From contig CAJXUY010000019.1 of NCBI GenBank assembly GCA_913060665.1, positions 1 through 64,000 on the forward strand: DNA of 64,000 bases, read 5' to 3'. The stretch is from an uncultured Oleiphilaceae bacterium. Its GTDB lineage: Bacteria > Pseudomonadota > Gammaproteobacteria > Pseudomonadales > Oleiphilaceae. The notes under the pieces were generated by a model that was not told the origin of the DNA, made no database searches, and saw only the letters and a program-made list of their open reading frames with translations. Within the stretch, counting starts at the first letter, position 1, and each line of letters opens with the position of its first letter. Both the position numbers and the translations under genes were made by a program. Positions 52,006 through 61,359 of this stretch are shown one piece after another.

Positions 52006-53541
52006 TTATGCTTTTATGTCAACGATTTGTTGATCCAGTCGCGTTTTTCGCATATTGGGCTGTCCCTGACGGCAGGTTATATCTTTGACCGTCAGTCCCA
52101 ACTCAGAAAAACTTGTTCTTAAGTTATGTGCTTCTTGATTAATTAGTTTTAGTGTTGCCTGTTTCTCCGCCCAAATCGTTGAAGAGACCGTAGGAGGAGT
52201 TAGATTAACTTGAATAAAAACGGGGCCCAGTTCTTCCAGGTCGAATGTGAGTGCTAGTTTCCATTTTGACTTCTTTTCCGGTTCACTATTGTTGTCATCT
52301 TGTTCCTTTTCTTTATCAATTCTTAACTGAACTGAATCAATTTGGTTTTGTGGTGACAAGAATGGTAGTTCCATTTGCCAAGTTTGAACGGTTGTAGTAT
52401 CGGTTGAAGCTGATTGTGCTTGGTAAAGGCTGTTGAGTTGCTGGAACTGAATACGGTTAAGAGCACCGGCTAGTCTTTTAAGAAGGTCACCAACCGAAAG
52501 GTCTCTGTCATTTTGGCTGGCATAGTTAGCTCTGGTTATAGCGGAAGGAAAATTGAACGGGTTAATCAGTAGGCTAGGGTCCGATTCCGCTACAAACCTA
52601 GGTGGTTGGCCTGTGGCTGAATGTTTAGTGGCGTAAATAGAATTTAAAGCGTTAATCAGTTGGCTAACGGTAGACTTTAAATCCGCTGGTACTGTTGAGC
52701 CTGATAAAGTAGTCGCTCCTGTTAATGAGCCCGTTGCAGCAGCATTAGTTGATGTTGGCGACGCGTTGGTAGCTGATACACTGTTTGAAACCACAGATTT
52801 TATTGCATGAGTGAGTGCTGAGGCGGTATTGGTCATTAATGAGTTGCTTTGGTTGGCTGTGCTGGCCGGCGTTAGAACGCTCTGCTGGCTAGAAAGGGAA
52901 AATCTACTCTCCATAAATATCCCAGACTGGGACATTGCCTGCTTAACCAGTTGGCCGGTATTAGTTTGCCCTCCCGGTGATTGATTTGAATTGTTCAAAT
53001 TTGATGAGAAGTTTTCTGCCTTTGGTAGTAGTGTCGTTAACTGTTCAGTGAGCATCTTTACTTGACTGTTTTCGGCGCCAAGGGCGGGAAGGTTTTGTAA
53101 TAAGGTGGCGATAACTTTGCCTACAGGTTGTTGATAAGGTAATACCTTGGATAGCGCTGAAATAAGGTTTGCTGTATCAGATTGGGTTGGTTTTGGTAGT
53201 AGTAACTCTCCCTTTGCATTGGCACTTAGGTTGATTACCTGCCCAGGCTGTAACGCTACATTGGTCTTGACGGCGAGTTTGTCTCCACCAATATCGAGTG
53301 TTACGTTGAAGTTGTTTTGAGTCGTGCGAGTGGATACAACGTTTAGAACCTCTAGCACTTTGGCCTGTATTGCTTGACCTACCTTGATATTGATACTGTC
53401 TAGCGATGTCGCGGGCTTATCCAAATTTGCTCCAGACTGGGATGAGCTGGATGGAGCAATCGGTTGCGTATCAGACCGCTCAGTATGCTTTGGTTGAGTT
53501 ACAATAGTTTCCGGTTTATTGTTTGTAGCATCAATTGACAT
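52006..53541 (-). CDS. Second FliK-like protein (hook-length control family)
   Basis: The 511-residue protein is Ser/Thr/Gln/Asn-rich for its first roughly 380 residues. It ends in a domain resembling the Flg_hook domain of FliK (KLALTFDLEELGPVFIQVNLT, core FDLEELGPVFIQVNL). The N-terminus has a small strand-rich segment (about 45-115). A true FliK is encoded at 28444, so this is a paralogue. Proteins of this kind beside a FlhB C-domain gene are seen in several Gammaproteobacteria. Its role is unknown. Confidence 0.8.
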   Translation of the reverse strand: MSIDATNNKPETIVTQPKHTERSDTQPIAPSSSSQSGANLDKPATSLDSINIKVGQAIQAKVLEVLNVVSTRTTQNNFNVTLDIGGDKLAVKTNVALQPGQVINLSANAKGELLLPKPTQSDTANLISALSKVLPYQQPVGKVIATLLQNLPALGAENSQVKMLTEQLTTLLPKAENFSSNLNNSNQSPGGQTNTGQLVKQAMSQSGIFMESRFSLSSQQSVLTPASTANQSNSLMTNTASALTHAIKSVVSNSVSATNASPTSTNAAATGSLTGATTLSGSTVPADLKSTVSQLINALNSIYATKHSATGQPPRFVAESDPSLLINPFNFPSAITRANYASQNDRDLSVGDLLKRLAGALNRIQFQQLNSLYQAQSASTDTTTVQTWQMELPFLSPQNQIDSVQLRIDKEKEQDDNNSEPEKKSKWKLALTFDLEELGPVFIQVNLTPPTVSSTIWAEKQATLKLINQEAHNLRTSFSELGLTVKDITCRQGQPNMRKTRLDQQIVDIKA

Positions 53542-53659
53542 GGAATTAATGTGTCCTCGTTTTCATCACCAGACTCATCAGGCCTCAACCTTAACCAGAT
53601 GTAATCTTTGCGCCAAATTAACGTGAGTTAGGTCAAGGGATTTGTTTAAATCGTTACTA

Positions 53660-53665
53660 TATAAT
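53660..53665 (+). promoter_or_regulatory. Possible -10 box of the ccm operon
   Basis: TATAAT lies 110 bases before ccmA in the 230-base gap between divergent genes. A second candidate, TATACT, lies near 53712. No good -35 box goes with either. Confidence 0.33.
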
Positions 53666-53774
53666 AGGCCCGCGTTAAGCATTAGGGAAGTTTATTCCGT
53701 TTGTGTATACTGTGCAGCCATAAAGGCTGATGGAGTTGCAAACTGATTAGCCATATTGTTGTTGAAGGTTATTA

Positions 53775-54545
53775 ATGTCTGCTGTTTCACCTACTATTAC
53801 CCAGTCTTCTACTAGCGAATTACTCCCGTCTATTGGTAGTGAACTACTACGCGCTGAATCATTGTTCTGTGAACGTGACGAGCGGGTATTGTTTGAAGGC
53901 CTTAACTTTTCAATAAATGCGGGCGAAATTATACAGGTCGAAGGGCCTAATGGGTCAGGTAAGACGACGCTTCTGCGAATTATGAGCGGGCTCTCTGCTG
54001 CTTATGAAGGTGAGTTATTTTGGAAAGGTGAATTGATAAGCTCTGCTCGAATCGAATTCCTTTCAAACCTTCTTTATTTAGGACATAAGCCAGGTGTTAA
54101 GGCGATTCTTACGCCGGTTGAAAATCTTCGTGCGCTTATGGGAATTCGTCAAAGTGTTACCGATGAACAAATACATAGTGCATTGGAGAAAGTAGGGCTA
54201 TATGGCTATGAAGATGTGCCTTGCCATAACCTTTCAGCGGGGCAGCATCGAAGAGTTGCGCTAGCACGCCTTTATTTATCAACTGATGAACTTTGGATAC
54301 TTGATGAAGCATTCACGGCTATTGATAAAAAAGGTGTAAAAGACCTTGAAGCGCTCCTGCAAGAGCGGGCACAGCAAGGAGGTGCTGTACTGCTAACGAC
54401 CCACCACGAACTACAAATTGAAAGTGGGTTTAAAAAGCTACAACTTGGTAAGCCCGTAAGTAACGAATCGTTAGCTAGAAATGAAGAACTTGTTGCTGAA
54501 GAGGTAGATACTGAAGCAATGGTTTCTAGGGGTGGAATGCGATGA
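53775..54545 (+). CDS. ccmA: CcmA, ATPase of the heme-handling ABC complex
   Basis: CcmA powers release of holo-CcmE from CcmC in c-type cytochrome maturation. The Walker A motif GPNGSGKTT is at residues 57-65, the signature LSAGQHRRVALARL near 154, and Walker B LWILDEAF after it. At 256 residues it is longer than the usual 200-215. It has an extra N-terminal stretch of about 22 polar residues and about 20-30 extra acidic residues at the end. ATG 53775 has AAGG upstream; an internal start would remove the N-terminal extra. It overlaps ccmB by four bases. Confidence 0.95.
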   Translation: MSAVSPTITQSSTSELLPSIGSELLRAESLFCERDERVLFEGLNFSINAGEIIQVEGPNGSGKTTLLRIMSGLSAAYEGELFWKGELISSARIEFLSNLLYLGHKPGVKAILTPVENLRALMGIRQSVTDEQIHSALEKVGLYGYEDVPCHNLSAGQHRRVALARLYLSTDELWILDEAFTAIDKKGVKDLEALLQERAQQGGAVLLTTHHELQIESGFKKLQLGKPVSNESLARNEELVAEEVDTEAMVSRGGMR

Positions 54546-55249
54546 GAGCTAGTGCTGATATTGCTACAGCTCCTTCAGTGATACATATTTTTATTACCGT
54601 ATTAAAGCGTGATTTAACTCTGGCGTATAGAAGGCGACAAGATCTCGTTAACCCTATGATATTTTTTATTATCGTGGTGAGTTTATTCCCTTTGGGTGTT
54701 AGCCCTGAAAAATCATTTTTGCAAGAAGCAGGCGCCGGCGTTGTCTGGGTCGCGGCTTTGCTAGCAACATTATTATCATTGGATAGTTTGTTTAAATCTG
54801 ACTTTGAGGATGGCTCTTTAGAACAGATAGTCCTGACGCCTCAGCCATTGTTTATTATGGTATTGGCAAAAATAAGTGCTCATTGGTTAGTGACCGGGGT
54901 GCCGCTAATTATTTTATCCCCGATATTAGGTGTTATGATGCACCTTGAATTTGAGACTATTAAAGTGCTGATGCTGACTTTGTTACTTGGCACACCCGTA
55001 TTGAGTCTGGTTGGAGCTATTGGTGCGGCATTAACGGTGGGTTTAAGAGTGGGGGGGGTATTAATATCCTTACTGATTTTGCCTCTGTATATACCGGTGT
55101 TAATTTTCGGTACCGGCACGGTTCAAGCCGCCGCTAATATGCTGCCTATTGGAGGGTATATAGCGTTGATGGGCGCTATTTTCGCGCTATCGTTGACGAT
55201 GTCACCTTTAGCCGCAGCCGCAGCCCTAAGAATTAGTTTGTCTAATTAA
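54542..55249 (+). CDS. ccmB: CcmB, membrane subunit of the heme-handling ABC complex
   Basis: CcmB is a six-helix inner-membrane protein that works with CcmA and CcmC. The 235 residues include the cytoplasmic signature KRDLTLAYRRRQDLVNPMIFF near the start and DGSLEQIVLTPQPL near residues 90-103. Family length is about 220. The start overlaps the ccmA stop as ATGA. Confidence 0.95.
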   Translation: MRASADIATAPSVIHIFITVLKRDLTLAYRRRQDLVNPMIFFIIVVSLFPLGVSPEKSFLQEAGAGVVWVAALLATLLSLDSLFKSDFEDGSLEQIVLTPQPLFIMVLAKISAHWLVTGVPLIILSPILGVMMHLEFETIKVLMLTLLLGTPVLSLVGAIGAALTVGLRVGGVLISLLILPLYIPVLIFGTGTVQAAANMLPIGGYIALMGAIFALSLTMSPLAAAAALRISLSN

Positions 55250-55320
55250 TGATTTAGAGTATTAATTATTGTTAATTGGCTAAAGAAATTGTTTTTAATT
55301 TAAAGTACGAGAATTTACCG

Positions 55321-56067
55321 ATGTGGACTTTTTTTCACAAGCTAGGCTCCCCTAAATGGTTTTATGACATTTCTGGTAAATGGCTGCCGTGGTTTGCGGT
55401 CATATCTGCTCTTTTGCTTGTGCTTGGGAGTATCTGGGGTCTAGCGTTTGCGCCAGCAGATTATCAGCAAGGGAATAGTTTTCGGATTATTTATATTCAT
55501 GTGCCTTCAGCCATATTGGCCCAGTCATGTTTTATGATGATGGCAATAGCGGGCGCCACTGGCCTAATCTGGAAAATGAAGCTGGCGGATATGTTCGTTA
55601 AAGCGGCAGCTCCTGTTGGAGCCTCGTTTACGTTTATGGCCTTACTCACTGGGGCTGTATGGGGTAAACCTACCTGGGGAACTTGGTGGGTATGGGACGC
55701 GCGATTAACATCGATGTTAATACTGTTGTTTCTTTACTTTGGTATTATGGCGTTACAGTCAGCGATAGAGGATGCCGCGACGGCAGCTAAGGCTAGCGCT
55801 GTTTTGGCGTTGGTGGGAATGGTGAACATACCTATCATCAAATACTCGGTGGAGTGGTGGAATACGCTTCATCAGCCCGCTACGTTTACACTAACCGAGA
55901 AACCGGCGATGCCTGCTGAAATGTGGATACCGCTATTAGTGATGGTAATTGGATTCTATTGTTTTTTCACAACCGTTATTTTGCTTCGTACAAGAAATGA
56001 GATTCTTGTACGAGAGCGTCGAACTAACTGGGTTAAAAAGTTAGTCACTAAAAGGGGCGCATTATGA
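55321..56067 (+). CDS. ccmC: CcmC, heme transfer protein
   Basis: CcmC attaches heme to CcmE at the outer face of the inner membrane. The tryptophan-rich WWD motif ([13 protein letters not shown]) and flanking histidines (YIHVPSA before it, [13 protein letters not shown] after it) are intact. There are six membrane helices in 248 residues. ATG 55321 starts the typical [13 protein letters not shown]; the in-frame TTG at 55276 is not needed. Its stop overlaps ccmD. Confidence 0.96.
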   Translation: MWTFFHKLGSPKWFYDISGKWLPWFAVISALLLVLGSIWGLAFAPADYQQGNSFRIIYIHVPSAILAQSCFMMMAIAGATGLIWKMKLADMFVKAAAPVGASFTFMALLTGAVWGKPTWGTWWVWDARLTSMLILLFLYFGIMALQSAIEDAATAAKASAVLALVGMVNIPIIKYSVEWWNTLHQPATFTLTEKPAMPAEMWIPLLVMVIGFYCFFTTVILLRTRNEILVRERRTNWVKKLVTKRGAL

Positions 56068-56240
56068 GCTTTGAGAGCTTCTCGGATTTTTTGGCCATGG
56101 GAGGGCATGGACTATATGTTTGGTTATCCTATGGTGTGGCCGCATTGATTTTTTTGGCAAATGTCATTTTGCCGATGAAAAAGAAAAATGAGATTGTAAA
56201 GAAACACGTACAAAGACTTAAGCGGGAGAAAGTCGCCTAA
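56064..56240 (+). CDS. ccmD: CcmD, small heme-exporter protein
   Basis: This 58-residue protein has the CcmD pattern: an N-terminal polar turn with [16 protein letters not shown], one membrane helix, and a basic tail ([17 protein letters not shown]). It helps release holo-CcmE from CcmABC. ATG 56064 overlaps the ccmC stop (ATGA), and its own stop shares a base with the ccmE start. It is easily missed because of its length. Confidence 0.93.
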   Translation: MSFESFSDFLAMGGHGLYVWLSYGVAALIFLANVILPMKKKNEIVKKHVQRLKREKVA

Positions 56241-56716
56241 TGAACCCAAAACGCAAACAACGATTAATATTAGTTCTATTTCTGGTCTTCGGATTTGCAT
56301 CAGTGGTCGGCTTAGTGTTATTTGCTCTGCAAGAGAATATAAACCTGTTCTATAACCCCACTCAAATAGCTGAAGGCGAAGCCCCGGAAGGCGCTCGAAT
56401 AAGAGCGGGTGGTATGGTAGTTGAAGGTAGTATTAAAAGAGATGATTCAAGTCTGTTGGTTAACTTTGAGCTAACGGATTTTAATGCCAGTATTCCTGTC
56501 GAGTATACGGGTATATTGCCCGACCTTTTTAGAGAAGGGCAAGGTATTGTGGCTATGGGCAGTGTGGATGCTAGTGGTGTATTTCAAGCGGATGAAGTGC
56601 TGGCTAAGCATGATGAAAACTATATGCCTCCAGAGGTACAAGACGCGTTAGAGAAGTCAGGAAAAACTGCAGATGGTAAAGATGCACTGCCATATTCAGA
56701 GAAGCATACCTATTAA
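56240..56716 (+). CDS. ccmE: CcmE, periplasmic heme chaperone
   Basis: CcmE binds heme covalently through a histidine and hands it to CcmFH. It has an N-terminal membrane anchor (about 8-30) and an OB-fold domain. The heme site is [14 protein letters not shown], with the heme-binding His near residue 130, followed by a flexible tail. It is 158 residues, normal in length. Confidence 0.96.
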   Translation: MNPKRKQRLILVLFLVFGFASVVGLVLFALQENINLFYNPTQIAEGEAPEGARIRAGGMVVEGSIKRDDSSLLVNFELTDFNASIPVEYTGILPDLFREGQGIVAMGSVDASGVFQADEVLAKHDENYMPPEVQDALEKSGKTADGKDALPYSEKHTY

Positions 56717-56799
56717 AATCTGAAATAGTTGCTTGTCCCTAACAGTATTTAAGAAATTGTAACGCGTTAAAAAAACGACGCTAAAAACAGGAAGCAGAT

Positions 56800-58830
56800 A
56801 TGTACTCTGAGCTAGTACCAGAGCTAGGCCACTTTGCGTTAATACTCGCATTTGCCATTGCCATCATCCAAGCGGTTGTTCCACTGGTAGGTACGATTAT
56901 AAAAAGTGAACTTTGGATGAGCTTTGCGCGCCCGATGGCCACGGGGCAATTTGTATTCTTGATGTTCAGCTTTGTGTGCCTATCCATAGCATTTGTAACC
57001 GATGACTTCTCTGTGCAGTATGTAGCGTCACATTCCAACTCTCACTTACCATACTATTTTAAACTGAGTGCTGTATGGGGAGGGCATGAAGGATCGTTAC
57101 TGTTGTGGGCGTTAATCCTGTCTGGTTGGAGTTTTGCTGTAGCGATATTTAGTCGAGATCTTCCCCAAGATATGGTAGCCAGAGTATTGTCTATCATGGG
57201 GATGATTAGCGTCGGCTTCGGATTGTTTATTTTAGCAACATCAAACCCGTTTACCCGATACCTTCCTGAGTTCCCTCAGGAAGGTGCTGACCTCAATCCC
57301 TTGCTGCAGGATATTGGCTTAATTATTCACCCTCCAATGCTTTATATGGGGTATGTAGGATTTTCTGTCGCATTTTCTTTTGCATTGGCTGCACTAATGA
57401 GTGGGCGTCTAGATGCTGCATGGGCGCGTTGGTCTCGTCCTTGGACTACCGTCGCGTGGGCGTTCCTTACACTAGGTATTTCCCTAGGAAGCTGGTGGGC
57501 ATACTACGAGCTTGGCTGGGGCGGATGGTGGTTCTGGGATCCGGTCGAAAACGCTTCATTTATGCCTTGGTTGGTGGGTACAGCGTTGATGCACTCCTTA
57601 GCCGTTACTGAAAAACGAGGTGTATTCAAAAGCTGGACGGTATTATTAGCGATCATTGCATTTTCTTTAAGTTTGTTGGGGACATTCTTGGTTAGGTCTG
57701 GTGTCTTAACATCTGTTCATGCATTCGCATCTGACCCTGCTCGTGGAGCATTTATTCTAGGTTTGCTCGCAATTACCCTGGTAGGGGCATTAACTCTTTA
57801 CGCACTAAGAGCTCCCGCTGTAAGTAGTCGTGCAACCCATACACTACTCTCAAGAGAAACATTCTTATTACTTAATAACGTATTCTTAATGGTCGCTACA
57901 GTTACCGTGTTTTTAGGCACACTATATCCGTTGTTTATGGATTTCATTGGTGGCGGTAAATTGTCTGTTGGTGCTCCTTACTTTAATAAAATATTTGTAC
58001 CCATTGTATCTGTTCTAGTCGCTATTATGGGTGTAGGCATTGTTAGCCGCTGGAAAGATACAAAAGTTGAGCACCTCATTAAACAGTTGTGGCTTGCAGC
58101 AATACTGAGTACCGTGTTTGCGCTGCTGTTCCCGGTTCTGTTTGGTGGTGAGTTTAATGCGTCTGTGTTCTTGGGTGTGTGGATTTCTTTTTGGTTAATT
58201 GCGGTGACCTTTAAAGATATTTGGAATAAGTCATCGTCTAAGCAGGGGCGTTTAAAAGGCTTATCAAAATTGGGACGATCATATATTGGTATGGTTTTTG
58301 GGCACTTAGGTGTAGCCGCTGCGATCTTAGGAATTTGCTTGGTGTCTAATTATGAAGAGGAAAGAGATCTTCGATTGGCACCTGGTGATAGCGTTGTAGT
58401 GGCTGGGTACGAATTTAAATTTGATCAATTGACTCATAAGACTGGCCCTAACTATGAAGCGGATAAAGCGATTATCTCGGTTTGGTCTGATGGTGAGAAA
58501 ATAACCACACTGAAGCCTGAGAAGCGTATTTACAACGCGCAGCGTAATATGATGACAGAAGCCGCTATCGACCCTGGTTTATTTAGAGATCTGTATGTTG
58601 CGATGGGTGAGCCGCTGGATGGCGATGCATGGGCCATTCGTGTTCATTACAAGCCCTTTGTGCGTTGGATGTGGCTAGGTGCTTTGATGATGGCTATTGG
58701 TGGGTTTATTGCAGTGTCAGATCGCCGTTATCGTATACGCAAAAAGCAGCCTGTAACTCAAGAAGCGAGTGTTGGCGGTAGTAAAACAGACTCGGTTTCA
58801 GCTAAAGCAAACCAGCCTCGTACGGTTTAG
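56800..58830 (+). CDS. ccmF: CcmF, cytochrome c heme lyase subunit
   Basis: CcmF joins heme from CcmE to apocytochrome c with CcmH and CcmI. The large polytopic protein has 676 residues and about 15 membrane helices. The WWD motif GWGGWWFWDPVENASFMPW is intact, as are the conserved HPPMLY and SVHAFASDP segments with heme-ligand histidines. AGGAAG lies before the ATG. It starts 83 bases after ccmE. Confidence 0.97.
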   Translation: MYSELVPELGHFALILAFAIAIIQAVVPLVGTIIKSELWMSFARPMATGQFVFLMFSFVCLSIAFVTDDFSVQYVASHSNSHLPYYFKLSAVWGGHEGSLLLWALILSGWSFAVAIFSRDLPQDMVARVLSIMGMISVGFGLFILATSNPFTRYLPEFPQEGADLNPLLQDIGLIIHPPMLYMGYVGFSVAFSFALAALMSGRLDAAWARWSRPWTTVAWAFLTLGISLGSWWAYYELGWGGWWFWDPVENASFMPWLVGTALMHSLAVTEKRGVFKSWTVLLAIIAFSLSLLGTFLVRSGVLTSVHAFASDPARGAFILGLLAITLVGALTLYALRAPAVSSRATHTLLSRETFLLLNNVFLMVATVTVFLGTLYPLFMDFIGGGKLSVGAPYFNKIFVPIVSVLVAIMGVGIVSRWKDTKVEHLIKQLWLAAILSTVFALLFPVLFGGEFNASVFLGVWISFWLIAVTFKDIWNKSSSKQGRLKGLSKLGRSYIGMVFGHLGVAAAILGICLVSNYEEERDLRLAPGDSVVVAGYEFKFDQLTHKTGPNYEADKAIISVWSDGEKITTLKPEKRIYNAQRNMMTEAAIDPGLFRDLYVAMGEPLDGDAWAIRVHYKPFVRWMWLGALMMAIGGFIAVSDRRYRIRKKQPVTQEASVGGSKTDSVSAKANQPRTV

Positions 58831-58889
58831 TGTGCCGCATTAAGTTGAGTTTATTGTAAGGGATTTTTTAAAGGTTTAAATTCAGAACT

Positions 58890-59426
58890 ATGAAACGAGC
58901 ATTATTATTTCTACCATTGGTTCTTGCCGCTGCAATCGGTGTAGTGCTTTTTTGGGGGTTGAGTAACGACCCTACAAAACTCGAATCTGCCAGAATAGAT
59001 GACCCATTTCCGTCATTTAATTTACCGAGCCTTCAAGATCCGGCGCAGTTTTTGTCTCAAGAAGATGTGAAAGGCAAGGTTTCGCTGTTAAATGTATGGG
59101 CTACTTGGTGTCCATCATGTCGTGTTGAGCATCCGTACCTGCTAAAAATCGCAAAACAGTATCAGGTTCCGGTTATTGGATTGAACTATAAAGATGACCG
59201 CGATGCAGCTACAGAGTGGTTAGTTAAGTTGGATGACCCTTACTTATTCAATATCTTTGATGAAAAAGGAAAACTAGGGTTAGACCTTGGTGTATATGGT
59301 GCACCAGAAACCTATATTGTTGATAAGCAAGGTGTCGTGCGTTATCGACATGTCGGTGTTGTTGATGACACTGTATGGAAAAGTATTTTAGAACCTAGAG
59401 TTAAGCAGTACTCTAAGGAAGGCTAG
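58890..59426 (+). CDS. ccmG: CcmG (DsbE), thiol-disulfide oxidoreductase
   Basis: CcmG keeps the CxxCH cysteines of apocytochromes reduced. The 178-residue protein has an N-terminal membrane anchor (about 5-24) and a thioredoxin domain with the active site WATWCPSC (C74, C77). The GAPETY motif with its cis-proline loop and the acidic-pocket features of the DsbE class follow. It lies between ccmF and ccmH. Confidence 0.95.
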   Translation: MKRALLFLPLVLAAAIGVVLFWGLSNDPTKLESARIDDPFPSFNLPSLQDPAQFLSQEDVKGKVSLLNVWATWCPSCRVEHPYLLKIAKQYQVPVIGLNYKDDRDAATEWLVKLDDPYLFNIFDEKGKLGLDLGVYGAPETYIVDKQGVVRYRHVGVVDDTVWKSILEPRVKQYSKEG

Positions 59427-59459
59427 TATCTTACCTTTAAGAAGACGAGACGAAAAATC

Positions 59460-59942
59460 GTGAAGAAATTAATTCAGCCATTGTTCATACTTGTATCATT
59501 GTTGTTGACAGTACTTGCGTCAGCTGATGAAGGTTCAGATACATTAGAATTTAAGAACGATGATCAGCGATCCCAATATCAGCGCTTGACCGAAGAGTTA
59601 CGTTGTCCCAAATGCCAAAACCAGAACATCGCAGATTCAAATGCACCTATAGCCAAAGATCTTCGAAACGAAGTTCATCGTTTGATTTTGGAAGGGGGTA
59701 ACGAAGACCAGATTGTCAATTTTATGGTGGAACGGTACGGTAATTTCGTTGTGTATAAACCAAAATTTGATACTTCAACTTATCTTTTATGGTTGGGTCC
59801 AGCGGTTATAGCATTGTTAGGATTGATGATCGTCATTCTCAGTGCGAGAAAAAAGCGTGAGGTATCGAGCGATGGCAGTGCTGAGCTATCGCGAGAAGAG
59901 AAGAGTCAGTTAAGTAATATTTTGTCTGAAGACGAGAAGTAG
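59460..59942 (+). CDS. ccmH: CcmH (CycL), apocytochrome thiol reductase
   Basis: CcmH binds apocytochrome c and presents its thiols for heme attachment. A signal sequence (about 1-22) is followed by the LRCPKCQNQNIADSNAPIA motif with the active CxxC, a helical bundle, and a membrane helix (about 103-124) before a cytoplasmic tail. It has 160 residues, so it is the short form without the TPR part, which is encoded by the next gene. It starts at GTG. Confidence 0.95.
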   Translation: MKKLIQPLFILVSLLLTVLASADEGSDTLEFKNDDQRSQYQRLTEELRCPKCQNQNIADSNAPIAKDLRNEVHRLILEGGNEDQIVNFMVERYGNFVVYKPKFDTSTYLLWLGPAVIALLGLMIVILSARKKREVSSDGSAELSREEKSQLSNILSEDEK

Positions 59943-59945
59943 TAA

Positions 59946-61304
59946 ATGAGTGATTTTTGGATAGTATCTGTCGTTTTGGTTATTTTAGCATTAGGCTTTG
60001 TGCTTTACCCCGTTATTAGAGTTCATCAGGCAAAAAACAGTGGAAGGGTAGTTGAATCGCTTGATCGGCGATCACAAAACATTGCGTTTTTTAAAGATCG
60101 CTTAGAAGAGATTAACGCTGAAAAAGAAGCAGGCAATTTATCTAATAAGCAATTTGAACAACTTAAGGGTGAACTGGAAGCTGGGCTTATAACGGATGTC
60201 GACGGATTGAGTCACGACAAGTCTGGTGAGGCTAGAGCTATAAAGGTAAGCGCCACAGCTTGGGGTGTTATCGGCCTGATGATACTGTGTATTCCTATTG
60301 TTAGTTATGTACTTTATGCAAAATGGGGTGCATTAGATGGTGTTGAGCAATACCGTGAATGGGGTAATTCAGTACCTGCCATTAGCGATGGAATGCCAAA
60401 ACAGAATATCGATGAGTTATTGGTTAAGTTACGAGAGAAACTAGAAGCAAACCCTGATAACCCCGACGGTTGGTTTATGTTAGCTCGCTCTAGTATGAAT
60501 CTTGAGCAATATGGCCAAGCCTCCTATGCATTTTTGCGAATGGCTGAGCTGCTTGAAAAAGAACAACAGGATGCATCTGCTATTTATGGTTTGGCAGCAC
60601 AAGCGCTATTTTTTGCTGAGCAAGGGCAGATGACCGAGAAGGTGAAAAGTCTTCTAGATAAAGCATTTTCAACTAACCCTGATGAAACTAATGGCTTAGG
60701 GTTATTAGGCATCGTCGCATTTGAAAATGGTCGATATGAGGATGCTATTAAATATTGGGGTCGCATTATCGAGGTTGAACCTGATAACCCTAGTCGCGAT
60801 GCTATTGTAGCTGGAATTAATAAAGCCAGAGTGGCATTAGGCCTTCCTGAGCAAGTAGACAAATATTCCGAAGCCCCGTTAGGTAATAGCTCAGCGGTGA
60901 TTCAGGGCGATGCTTCTCAAAGTGATGCTTCGCAAACTAAAGAATCAAGTGGCGTTAGCACTGATGTTAAGGTGCTTGTTGAACTAGATACTTCGCTAGC
61001 AGGCCAGGTATCACCTGACGATATTATTTTCATTTTTGCAAAAGCGGTTAATGGTTCGCCAATGCCGCTTGCGGCAAGTCGTCAGACTGTTTCTAGTTTA
61101 CCGATTTTAATTAGCTTAAACGATGAAATGGCGATGGGGCCGATGGCTAAAATATCATCAGCAAAAGAAGTCACTATTGTGGCTAGAATTTCGAAAAGCG
61201 GCCAGCCTGGTGCTATGCCTGGAGATCTACAGGGTATTGTTTCTCCAGTGCGAGTAGGTGGGGGTGAAGTGGTAAAGGTTCTTATTAACGAGAAAATAAA
61301 CTAG
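59946..61304 (+). CDS. ccmI: CcmI (CycH), apocytochrome chaperone with TPR repeats
   Basis: CcmI holds apocytochromes by their C-termini for the lyase. Two membrane helices (about 4-20 and 98-120) flank a cytoplasmic coiled coil. The periplasmic part has TPR repeats (residues about 150-285, such as NPDNPDGWFMLARSSMNLEQY) and a C-terminal beta-rich domain (about 335-450). It is 452 residues, starts three bases after ccmH, and ends the ccm operon. Confidence 0.92.
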   Translation: MSDFWIVSVVLVILALGFVLYPVIRVHQAKNSGRVVESLDRRSQNIAFFKDRLEEINAEKEAGNLSNKQFEQLKGELEAGLITDVDGLSHDKSGEARAIKVSATAWGVIGLMILCIPIVSYVLYAKWGALDGVEQYREWGNSVPAISDGMPKQNIDELLVKLREKLEANPDNPDGWFMLARSSMNLEQYGQASYAFLRMAELLEKEQQDASAIYGLAAQALFFAEQGQMTEKVKSLLDKAFSTNPDETNGLGLLGIVAFENGRYEDAIKYWGRIIEVEPDNPSRDAIVAGINKARVALGLPEQVDKYSEAPLGNSSAVIQGDASQSDASQTKESSGVSTDVKVLVELDTSLAGQVSPDDIIFIFAKAVNGSPMPLAASRQTVSSLPILISLNDEMAMGPMAKISSAKEVTIVARISKSGQPGAMPGDLQGIVSPVRVGGGEVVKVLINEKIN

Positions 61305-61315
61305 CGATAAAATTA

Positions 61316-61347
61316 TAACGGTCACTTATGTTGGTGAGTGACCGTTA
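61316..61347. terminator. Stem-loop between convergent ccmI and yciK
   Basis: The 11-bp perfect arms TAACGGTCACT (61316-61326) and AGTGACCGTTA (61337-61347) enclose a 10-base loop. There is no long T run on either side; the flanks are merely AT-rich. It lies exactly between two convergent genes, so a shared terminator is likely. Confidence 0.6.
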
Positions 61348-61359
61348 CGTAAATTGAGC

